The notes beneath the pieces are model-generated. The model had not been told where the DNA came from. It was given only the letters and a program-made list of their open reading frames with translations, and searched no databases. Shown piece after piece: positions 8,883-16,026 of a stretch of DNA of 64,000 nt. This DNA is from Myxococcus sp046520405 (GTDB lineage: Bacteria; Myxococcota; Myxococcia; Myxococcales; Myxococcaceae), in contig JBKGHI010000002.1 in assembly GCA_046520405.1 (NCBI GenBank), forward strand, positions 79,033-143,032, given 5' to 3'. A program made the translations under genes and the position numbers. Position 1 is the stretch's first letter, and each line of letters opens with the position of its first letter.

Positions 8883-11219
8883 TTGACTGGTGTAACCGAG
8901 CCTCTGGACTCCGCGAAGCCCGAAGCACCCGCGCTCGTTTCTCTTGCTCCAGGAATGGCCCTGTGGCCGTGGGCCGCGTTGCGTGGCGCCGGCTTTCCCG
9001 TCCAGGACGCGCTCCGGCTCGCGGCGCCCGCGGCGTCCTCGGCCGCCGATACATGGTTCGCGGCGGGAGCCGAAACACCCGGTGACGCATTGCGTACCGC
9101 GTTTGACGCGGACCTGCTGTCCATCAGCGCCGCGTTGCGCGCCCTGGCGGGGGAGCCCCATCTGCGCGAGGCGCTCGTGTGGCAGAACCGCCACGCCTAC
9201 AAGACGGGCGTCGAGCCCCTGGCGGCCCTGCCCGCCACCGCGCGCAACAGCAAGGCCCGGCAGCGCGAGCGCCTGGTGGCCTCTTACGTCCAGCGCTACA
9301 GCACCAAGAACGACACCATCGGCTTCTTCGGTCCGGTGGGCTGGGCCCGGCTGACGCCGTCGAGCGACGCGATGCGCTGGGCGCCTGGAGAGAAGCTCGT
9401 CTCGCGGCGCGCGGTCTACTTCGAGACGTGGTGCATGGACACGCTCAGCGCGGCGCTGGCTCAGGATGCGTCCCTGAGGCGCTGGGCCGCGCCCCGGCTG
9501 TTGCCCTACTTCAGGCTGGAGGGGCACATGCTTCACGGCCCCATGCCCACGCCCGTGGAGCTGAGCCCGGAGCAGGCGCAGTTGCTCTCGCGTTGTGACG
9601 GCAAGGTCAGCGCCGCGGTCCTCGCACGGGAGTTCACCGGGGGCGACACCTCCGCCTTCGCCAGCGAGGACGACGTCTACTCGGCGCTCGAGCAGGCCGT
9701 GGGGTTTGGCATCCTGGTGTGGGGTTGGCAGGTGCCGCTCGTCGTCCGGCCCGAGGTGGTGCTGCGGGGCTCGCTGCTGGCCATTGGCGATGCGGACGCG
9801 CGGGCCCGGGCGCTCGCTCCCTTGGAACAGTTGGAGCGCGCGCGGGCCGCTGTCGAAGCCGCGGCGGGCGCACCGGAGGCGCTGGACGCCGCGTTCGCGG
9901 AGCTGGAGCGCGTGTTCAACGACGTGACGGGGGCAGCGCCGACGCGCGCGGCGGGACAGACGTATGCCTCCCGGACGCTCATCTACGAGGACTGTCAGCG
10001 GGATGGTTCGCTGGAGCTGGGCGCGCCCCTGTTCGAACGGCTCGGCCCGGTCCTGGAGTTGGTGCTGCACGGGGCGCGCTGGCTGGTGGGCGAGGTGACC
10101 CGCGGCACCCGCGCGAGCCTGGACGCGCTCTTCGACAAGCTGTCCGAGGGCGGGACGCCCGTGTCACTGACCGAGCTCCAGCTCTCCTTCGTGCGAGCGC
10201 TCCAGGACCCGGCCAGGACGGAGCAGATGATGCCCGTGGCCCAGGCTGTCGACGAGCATCGCCGGCGGTGGCGGGAGCTCTTCGCGCTGGAGCCCGGTGC
10301 CCGCCGCCAGACGCGCACCGTCGAGTCGCTGCGACCACGGGTGCTCGAGGCCTTTGGCTCCGCGGGCCCGGCATGGCGGGCCCGCTGGCATGCATCGCCG
10401 GATGTGATGATTGACGCGGCGAGTGAGGAGGCGGTTCGCGCCGGGGACTACCAGCTCGTGTTGGGCGAGCTGCACCTGTGCAACAGCATCTCCTCGCTCT
10501 TCGTGGAGCAGCACCGCGCGCCTGGGGAACTCTTCGCGCTCGCGGAGCGCTGTGCCACCGGCGCGGACGTCGTCCCCGTGTTCCCCAAGGCCGAGTGGAG
10601 TCAGCGGACGCTGCCGTGCCTCTTCCCCCGCGACAGCCTGTACTACCTCTCCGGGCAGGAGCCGTCTCCCCATCCGGGGACCCGCGCCCTTCGCGTGGGC
10701 GACATGGTGGTGGAGCGCCGTAACCGCGCCTTGGAGGTCTTCGACCGCGTGAGCGGACGCCGCTTCGACCTGGTGGAGTTCATGGCCGTCTTCCTGGAGC
10801 AGCGGTGCGCCAGCATCTTCGACCTCGCGCTGGCCGATGGGTACACGCCCCGCGTGACGGTGGACGGCGTGGTGGTGGCCCGGGAGCGCTGGAGCGTACC
10901 GGCGGCCAGCCTGGGGTTCGCGGACCTCACGGATGCGCTGACCCAGTGGCTGGAGGCGCGGCGCTGGCAACAGGCGCAAGGCATCCCGCGCTTCGCGTTC
11001 TTCAAGGTCGCGACGGAGCGCAAGCCCTGCTTCGTGGACTTCGATAGCCCGCTGCTGGTGGAGATGATGGCCAAGCTGGTGCGTCGGTCCGTGGAGGCGT
11101 CGCCCGATGCGCGCGTCCAGTTCTCGGAGATGCTGCCGGACCCGGAGCACCTCTGGCTCACGGATGCGGGCCAGCGCCGCTACACCAGCGAGCTTCGGCT
11201 TGTCTGCGAGATGTCCTGA
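8883..11219 (+). CDS. LanB-type lantibiotic dehydratase (glutamylation-domain-only form)
   Basis: A 778-aa protein of the lantibiotic dehydratase family. The family signature is strong: REALVWQNRHAYKTG, then RNSKARQRERLVASYVQRYS and TKNDTIGFFGPVGW (residues about 138-154). Full LanB enzymes such as NisB are about 1000 aa: an N-terminal domain that transfers glutamate from glutamyl-tRNA, plus a C-terminal elimination domain. This protein ends after the first part and I see nothing resembling the elimination domain. That length class includes split LanBs and PEARLs, which add amino acids from aminoacyl-tRNA to a peptide. No lanthipeptide precursor or LanC is nearby. The start is TTG 8883, with GGAAGGGG about 8 bp upstream and no usable ATG before residue 25. 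An ATP-grasp ligase gene follows 54 bp later. Confidence 0.82.
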   Translation: MTGVTEPLDSAKPEAPALVSLAPGMALWPWAALRGAGFPVQDALRLAAPAASSAADTWFAAGAETPGDALRTAFDADLLSISAALRALAGEPHLREALVWQNRHAYKTGVEPLAALPATARNSKARQRERLVASYVQRYSTKNDTIGFFGPVGWARLTPSSDAMRWAPGEKLVSRRAVYFETWCMDTLSAALAQDASLRRWAAPRLLPYFRLEGHMLHGPMPTPVELSPEQAQLLSRCDGKVSAAVLAREFTGGDTSAFASEDDVYSALEQAVGFGILVWGWQVPLVVRPEVVLRGSLLAIGDADARARALAPLEQLERARAAVEAAAGAPEALDAAFAELERVFNDVTGAAPTRAAGQTYASRTLIYEDCQRDGSLELGAPLFERLGPVLELVLHGARWLVGEVTRGTRASLDALFDKLSEGGTPVSLTELQLSFVRALQDPARTEQMMPVAQAVDEHRRRWRELFALEPGARRQTRTVESLRPRVLEAFGSAGPAWRARWHASPDVMIDAASEEAVRAGDYQLVLGELHLCNSISSLFVEQHRAPGELFALAERCATGADVVPVFPKAEWSQRTLPCLFPRDSLYYLSGQEPSPHPGTRALRVGDMVVERRNRALEVFDRVSGRRFDLVEFMAVFLEQRCASIFDLALADGYTPRVTVDGVVVARERWSVPAASLGFADLTDALTQWLEARRWQQAQGIPRFAFFKVATERKPCFVDFDSPLLVEMMAKLVRRSVEASPDARVQFSEMLPDPEHLWLTDAGQRRYTSELRLVCEMS

Positions 11220-11258
11220 GCGGTCCTCGAACTTCCAAGAGTCTCACACCCATTGATG

Positions 11259-11264
11259 AAGGAG
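11259..11264 (+). promoter_or_regulatory. ribosome binding site fixing the start of the first ATP-grasp gene
   Basis: AAGGAG lies 9 bp before ATG 11274. It overlaps the codons of a longer open frame that begins TTG 11253 / ATG 11256, so the Shine-Dalgarno element argues for 11274 as the true start. With that start the protein is 479 aa, exactly the length of its paralogue at 25043-26482. Confidence 0.7.
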
Positions 11265-11273
11265 CCGTACGCC

Positions 11274-12713
11274 ATGCGCGTGCCCGAGCCGATTCCCGGC
11301 GGACAGTTCTCTCCAGAGGTCAAGGCGCTGCACGGCGCGCTGTCTCCCGCCGCCGCCGCGTTTCTCGAGTACGCCGAGCGCGTCCCGGAGGTCTTCTCGC
11401 GCCACAAGTTCCAGGCGTACGAGGCTTCGCCGCTCATCCCCTATGAGCTGCACGCGTGGCCCACCTTCGTCGGAGGCGCGGTCGCTCGGCAGATGCGGGA
11501 GGTCGCCCCGGCGCTGTGCCGTCTCATCAAGCGCGCGCCCCGGCGCCTGCTGGGCGATGCTGGCCGCGCGGCGGAGTTCTACGGAGTCTCACGGGCACGC
11601 GCCGATGCGGCGTTCGACGCCCTGGCGCGCACGGACGATGCCCGGGGGGGCATTGGCCGCGGTGACTTCATCCATGACGGCACCACGTTCAAGTGCGTCG
11701 AGTTCAACCTGACCGCGGGCGTGGGGGGCTGGGAGACCGCCATCCACGTGCAGCAGGTACTGGCGCAGCCCGCGATGCAGCGCTTCGCCGTGGAGCAGCG
11801 CTTGCGCGTCCGTCAGCCGCGAACGTTGCGCGACTTCTTCGCCAACATCGTGGACACCGTGCGCCGTGACACGGACTGGGAAGGGGAGTGCAACATCGCC
11901 ATCCTCTTCACCCCGAGCATCCTGCCGGCGGGCCCCGCGGCGGAGCAGGCGTCCCGGTTCTTTACCGCCCAGCTCCAGGAGATCCTCCAGCCCGAGGGTG
12001 CGCGAGGCGAGGTCGTCATGGCGACGTATGGCGCGGTGGAGGCTGGCGCCGACCACCGCCTCACGCTTCGGGGCAAGCGGCTGCACGCCGTCGTGGAATA
12101 TGACGCGAGAGACCGGCTGGCGATGGCGGGCGCGGCCTATGCCGAGCAGGCTCAGGCCGCGTTCTCGGCCCGCGCGGTCAGCCTCTTCAACGGCCCGGCG
12201 CAGGACGTGCTCGACGACAAGCGCAACCTGGCGCTGCTGTGGGAGCACGTGGCGTCTCCCGCGTTGTCCGAGGCGGAGCGGGAGGTGGTTCGCCAGAACG
12301 TGCCCTGGTCGTTCCGGGTGGAGCGGGCGCACGTCGAGCGCGACGGGACGCGATCCTTCATCCCGGACCTGCTGGCCTCGCAGCGGGAGTCCTGGGTCCT
12401 CAAGCCGGGCCGGGACTACGGCGGCGAGTCGGTGCTGCTGGGCGCGTCCACGCCCGCCGCGGAGTGGGACACGGCGGTGCGCAAGGCGCTCGATGCCGGC
12501 GGCTGGGTGGTGCAGGAGCGCGTGCACCCGACGTCTTTCCACACCCTGGGGCCGGATGGCACGGTGGTGCCGCACAGCCTGGTCTGGGGCCTCTTCGTCC
12601 TGGGAGAGACCTACGGCGGGCACTTCCTCCGCCAGGGCCCCATGCAGCGAGGCACTGGCGTGGTGAATGTCGCGCAGGGCGCCATGGTGGGCGCCCTCAT
12701 CGAACTGGAGTGA
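11274..12713 (+). CDS. ATP-grasp ligase (glutathionylspermidine synthase/circularly permuted ATP-grasp-like), copy 1
   Basis: A 479-aa cytoplasmic protein. The ATP-grasp elements visible are a substrate/Mg segment RGDFIHDGTTFKCVEFNLTAG followed by GVGGWE (about residues 130-155), the nucleotide-binding lysine strand WVLKPGRDYGGESVLLG (about 373-389), and the adenine-contacting strand VVQERV near residue 411. Enzymes of this superfamily activate a carboxylate as acyl-phosphate and couple it to an amine or other nucleophile. The exact substrate is unknown. It follows the LanB-like gene and is probably co-transcribed with it. A close paralogue of identical length lies at 25043-26482 on the other strand. 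It ends 15 bp from the convergent cupin gene. Confidence 0.72.
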   Translation: MRVPEPIPGGQFSPEVKALHGALSPAAAAFLEYAERVPEVFSRHKFQAYEASPLIPYELHAWPTFVGGAVARQMREVAPALCRLIKRAPRRLLGDAGRAAEFYGVSRARADAAFDALARTDDARGGIGRGDFIHDGTTFKCVEFNLTAGVGGWETAIHVQQVLAQPAMQRFAVEQRLRVRQPRTLRDFFANIVDTVRRDTDWEGECNIAILFTPSILPAGPAAEQASRFFTAQLQEILQPEGARGEVVMATYGAVEAGADHRLTLRGKRLHAVVEYDARDRLAMAGAAYAEQAQAAFSARAVSLFNGPAQDVLDDKRNLALLWEHVASPALSEAEREVVRQNVPWSFRVERAHVERDGTRSFIPDLLASQRESWVLKPGRDYGGESVLLGASTPAAEWDTAVRKALDAGGWVVQERVHPTSFHTLGPDGTVVPHSLVWGLFVLGETYGGHFLRQGPMQRGTGVVNVAQGAMVGALIELE

Positions 12714-12728
12714 AGCTTTCGGGCCGCG

Positions 12729-13595
12729 TTACTGCTCGCGGTATTCGCGGCCCAGCTTCTGCTGCTTTCGGATGCGGCCCGCCGCGCTCAGCGCGATGGA
12801 GGGGATGAGCTTCGGGCCCAGCTTGGCCAGCATCGACCAGGTCCACCACCAGTAGTTGGTGGCGATGGCGTCCTCCACCGTGTACACGCGGTGCCACCAG
12901 CCGTAGGGCAGGTAGAGAATCTCGCCGGCCTCCAGGATGAAGTCGTAGTCCGGAGTGAGACCGCCGGGGAGCTGCTCCGCCTTGCCGCCGTGAGGCGTCA
13001 GGTCATGGGCGCTCACGACGGACCACGGGTGGCTGAGCTTCGCCGGGCTCAGCTCCTTGTCCCGCTTGGGGGAGTAGAGCTGCCACTGCTTGCGGCCCAC
13101 CATGACGGCGTGCAGGTTGTGCGCGCGGTCCAGGTGGAGCTGGGTGAAGGTGCCGCGCGGGCCCATGAAGAAGAGCTGCTCGGTGAGCTTGCGCTGGACG
13201 GCGTACTCGTCGAAGCGGACGTCCTTGTGCAGCTCCGGCAGGGTGCGGAACAAGTCGTTGCCGATGAGGTAGCCCGGCGTCTCGCCGCCCTTCGCCTTCA
13301 GCGTGTCGACGTACTCCTGCATGCTCATCTTCCGCACGCGGCCCACGCGCTCCACGCCGCCCGTGTCCTTGGCGTTGTACTGCAGCCACTCCACGGGGAC
13401 GCTCACGTCGCGGTACTTCGTGGCGAAGTAGTCGAAGGTCCACCGCTCCGCGGCGGGCCAGCCCTTCATGGCGTCGGTGAGGATGACGGGCTTGTTGTTG
13501 GCTTCGATGCGCTCATAGAAGGCGCGGCTGTTGTCGAGCGGCATGCGCTCGGGAACCAGCGGCTCGGCGACCTTCTGGGCGGTGGCGGTGCTCAT
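12729..13595 (-). CDS. cupin_8/JmjC-type Fe(II)/2-oxoglutarate oxygenase
   Basis: A 288-aa protein with the double-stranded beta-helix of cupin_8 (JmjC-like) hydroxylases. The iron facial triad is visible: HLD (His154, Asp156) in FTQLHLDRAHNLHAVMVG, and the distal His235 in YLPYGWWHRVYT. The conserved strand GRKQWQLYSP that follows the HxD in this family is also present. It should hydroxylate a side chain of an amino acid or carrier-bound intermediate using 2-oxoglutarate and O2. The start is ATG 13595, which has GGGAG just upstream; the frame continues to 13712 but that part overlaps the upstream gene. It is the last gene of the minus-strand biosynthetic operon. It could also hydroxylate a protein, as some family members do. 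Confidence 0.82.
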   Translation of the reverse strand: MSTATAQKVAEPLVPERMPLDNSRAFYERIEANNKPVILTDAMKGWPAAERWTFDYFATKYRDVSVPVEWLQYNAKDTGGVERVGRVRKMSMQEYVDTLKAKGGETPGYLIGNDLFRTLPELHKDVRFDEYAVQRKLTEQLFFMGPRGTFTQLHLDRAHNLHAVMVGRKQWQLYSPKRDKELSPAKLSHPWSVVSAHDLTPHGGKAEQLPGGLTPDYDFILEAGEILYLPYGWWHRVYTVEDAIATNYWWWTWSMLAKLGPKLIPSIALSAAGRIRKQQKLGREYREQ

Positions 13596-13617
13596 GGCAG
13601 CTCTCCCGGGTGGTGCG

Positions 13618-13941
13618 TCAGGCCGCGCTCTCGGATTGGCCCTGGGCCTTCTGGAGGCGCTCGAAGTTGTTGTCGATGCCGTGGCGCACGTCCGCCAGCA
13701 TGTGGATTTCAAACTCCTGGTACGGGAATGACGGCCAGGCGCGCAGGAGCGTCAGCAGCGACTCGTGCGAGTCGGCGTTGAGGATACAGAGGCCCATCTT
13801 CGGGAGGACGTAGTAGGCACAGTCGAAGGTGCCGTCCTGGAGGCGGGCGCCCACCCAGTCACGGACGGCGCGGTTGAGGGCGATGGGGTCCTGGGGCTGG
13901 GCGCCCGAGGTGCGGTCCTTGACGTAGACGAGGTACTTCAT
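13618..13941 (-). CDS. muconolactone isomerase/YciI-like small ferredoxin-fold protein
   Basis: A 107-aa protein beginning MKYLVYVKDRTSG and continuing with two repeats of strand-helix-strand, including CAYYVLPKMGLCILNADSHESLLTLL and a strand FEIHMLADV. This resembles the dimeric alpha/beta-barrel fold of muconolactone delta-isomerases and related small enzymes. In secondary metabolite operons such proteins act as isomerases, cyclases or lack a known activity. I infer the fold only. AAAGGAG sits about 8 bp before ATG 13941. It lies between the type II thioesterase gene and the oxygenase gene, with gaps of 22-25 bp, so it belongs to the same operon. Confidence 0.62.
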   Translation of the reverse strand: MKYLVYVKDRTSGAQPQDPIALNRAVRDWVGARLQDGTFDCAYYVLPKMGLCILNADSHESLLTLLRAWPSFPYQEFEIHMLADVRHGIDNNFERLQKAQGQSESAA

Positions 13942-13966
13942 GGGGAGACTCCTTTGAAAAGTGGGG

Positions 13967-14719
13967 TCAGCGAGTCGAAGCGGGCCGCAGCCTGGTGAGG
14001 CTCCGGCGGATGTTCTGCAGCAGGCCGCGCGGCGTCTGTCGCAGGAAGAAGTGGTCCCCCAGGAACGTCTGGGAGGCGAAGGGACCGGAGGTGAGCTGGC
14101 GCCACGCCTCCGTCGCGTCGTCGGGCACGTAGTCGTCGAAGCCGCGGAAGGCGGAGAGCGGGCACTCCAGGACGAGGCCCGGCTTCCACGTGTAGCCCTC
14201 GCACACGGCGGTGTCCGCCAGCATGGTGGCGCGCATCAACGTCAGCAGCTCTTCCGCCATCTCGCCGGACACGGCGCGCGACTCACCCAGGCGCCGGGCC
14301 TCCGACGCGTCGATGTCATGGGTGGAGGTGGCCGGCGTGTGGACCTGGAGCGTGTGCGGCGCCCGGTAGCTGGCGACGAAGAGGTGCAGGGGCGCGGGGA
14401 GGCCGCGCTCACGCAGCGCGCGCGTCAGCTCGTACGCGAGCAGCGCCCCCATGCTGTGGCCGAAGAGGGCGAAGGGCTTGTCCGCGTGCTTCGCCACCAC
14501 CTCGACCAAGGGCGCGATGACGTCCGGCATCGCGCGCAGCGGGGCTTCGCGCAGCCGGTTCTCCCGGCCGGGGAGCTGGACGGGGCACACCTCGATGTCC
14601 TGCCCCAGCTCCGCCTGCCAGGTGCGGAACAGCGAGGCGCTGCCACCCGCGTGGGGCAGACAGAACAGCCGCGCCCAGGCGCCCGGCGGCGGGGCGTGGA
14701 AGGCCAACCACTCCGTCAT
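13967..14719 (-). CDS. type II thioesterase
   Basis: A 250-aa alpha/beta hydrolase of the external editing thioesterase family. It starts with the typical ARLFCLPHAGGSASLF and VCPVQLPGRENRL motifs, has the nucleophile elbow GHSMGA (Ser89) and a catalytic His at residue 223 (GDHFFL). These enzymes clear blocked or misprimed carrier domains of PKS/NRPS lines by hydrolysing their thioesters in the cytoplasm. The first codon overlaps the stop of the glycosyltransferase gene (ATGA at 14716-14719), so the two are translationally coupled. It is not a chain-terminating domain, and no integrated thioesterase is seen in the window. Confidence 0.93.
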   Translation of the reverse strand: MTEWLAFHAPPPGAWARLFCLPHAGGSASLFRTWQAELGQDIEVCPVQLPGRENRLREAPLRAMPDVIAPLVEVVAKHADKPFALFGHSMGALLAYELTRALRERGLPAPLHLFVASYRAPHTLQVHTPATSTHDIDASEARRLGESRAVSGEMAEELLTLMRATMLADTAVCEGYTWKPGLVLECPLSAFRGFDDYVPDDATEAWRQLTSGPFASQTFLGDHFFLRQTPRGLLQNIRRSLTRLRPASTR

Positions 14720-15993
14720 GACCGCACCTCACGTCCGTTGCCGCCGACGAGCTTCTGGTACACGGCCAGGTTGGCGGCCACCATGCGCGGCAGGCTGAAC
14801 AGCTCCACCACGCGCTGCTGTCCGGCCTGTCCCATGCGCCGGGCTCGCTCCCGGTCTTCCAGTACATAGAGCTGTGCGGCGGCGAGCGCCTCGACGTCCA
14901 CTTCGCGCGGGCCTCCCGGCGCGCCGGGGAGGACGGGGACGAGCAGGCCCGTCTTCTCGTGGTCCACGATTTCCGAAGGGCCTCCGGAGCGGGTCGCCAC
15001 CAGCGGGAGGCCGGAGGCCATGGCTTCGATGGCCGTGTAGCCGAAGGGCTCGTACAGGGACGGCACCAGCGCCACGTCCGCGATGCGATGCAGGAGCCCG
15101 AGCTGCTGGCGTGGCAGCTTGCCGAGCAGCTTGATGCGGTGGCGCAGGTGCGCGTAGCGCTGGGCCAGGTCCTGGACCATCTGCGTGGACTCGCGCGAGT
15201 CCGTGCCACCGGCCAGGAGGAAGCGCACGTTCGGACGCTTCGCGAGCACGCGCTCGGCGGCGGCGAAGATGGCGCTGATGCCCTTCATCGGGTGGAGCCG
15301 GCCCGTGTAGAGGACGACCGGGTCCTCCGGAGTAGCCACCGTGGCGCGCAGCCGGGCGTAGTCCTCCGGAGAATGCGAGGGCTGGAGGAAGGGCCCCGCG
15401 TCCATGCCGCAGTGGATGGTGTGCAGCAGCGCGCCCGGCATGCCGTAGGTCTCCCGGATGAGCTCGCTCATGGAGTCACTCACCGAGATGACGTGCTGCG
15501 ACCCGTCGTAGAAGCTGCGCTCCTCTTCCAGAATCTCCGGGTCGGGCGTCTGGCCCCACCAGCGCTCCGCGGGCTCGGAGATGTAGTGGCTGGTCCCCAG
15601 CACGGGCACCCCGGCCTCCTGGGCCAGCGCCCGGGCGGCGCGGTGGGTGTGCCACTGGTGGAAGTGGATGAGGTCGGGCTTCTCCTCGCGGATGAGCTCG
15701 CGGCCGCGGTGAATCAGGTCGTCGTTGAAGACGCGGATGCCGCCGACCAGGGAGAGCTTCCCCGCCTGGGAGAGGCTGCCCTGACTGGGCGGCATCATGT
15801 GCACGGTGAGGTTGGGCTCGCGGAGCACCGCGGGCTCGCCGGGCGTGTACGCCAGGACGGTGACCTTGCACCCGCCGCGAGCCAGCCCGCGGGCCAGCTC
15901 GTAGACGTAGGTGCCCACACCGCCGGCCACGTTCGGGGTGTACTCCATGGCCAGGAGGAGCGCCTTCAGGGGTGGAGATTTGGGAGGTGCCAT
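14716..15993 (-). CDS. GT4-family glycosyltransferase
   Basis: A 425-aa GT-B fold transferase. The N-terminal domain starts with KALLLAMEYTPNVAGGVGTYV, the usual acceptor-side glycine-rich loop (GGVGTYVYELARGL). The C-terminal domain has VVLYTGRLHPMKG and the donor-binding E-x7-E motif in EPFGYTAIE (residues 315-323), followed by MASGLPLVAT. It transfers a sugar from a nucleotide-sugar donor with retention. Its place inside the PKS operon, coupled to the thioesterase gene, suggests it glycosylates the peptide-polyketide or serves self-protection by glycosylation. No dedicated deoxysugar genes are in the window, so the donor is probably a primary-metabolism sugar nucleotide. Confidence 0.88.
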   Translation of the reverse strand: MAPPKSPPLKALLLAMEYTPNVAGGVGTYVYELARGLARGGCKVTVLAYTPGEPAVLREPNLTVHMMPPSQGSLSQAGKLSLVGGIRVFNDDLIHRGRELIREEKPDLIHFHQWHTHRAARALAQEAGVPVLGTSHYISEPAERWWGQTPDPEILEEERSFYDGSQHVISVSDSMSELIRETYGMPGALLHTIHCGMDAGPFLQPSHSPEDYARLRATVATPEDPVVLYTGRLHPMKGISAIFAAAERVLAKRPNVRFLLAGGTDSRESTQMVQDLAQRYAHLRHRIKLLGKLPRQQLGLLHRIADVALVPSLYEPFGYTAIEAMASGLPLVATRSGGPSEIVDHEKTGLLVPVLPGAPGGPREVDVEALAAAQLYVLEDRERARRMGQAGQQRVVELFSLPRMVAANLAVYQKLVGGNGREVRS

Positions 15994-16026
15994 GGGCTGT
16001 GTCTCGAAAGGGGTGTGGACGCGCGG

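Noticed and set aside
8883..11219. A conventional class I lanthipeptide cluster
   Set aside because: No LanC cyclase, no leader/core precursor peptide, no lanthipeptide protease, and the elimination domain appears absent. Only the LanB-type N-terminal part is present.
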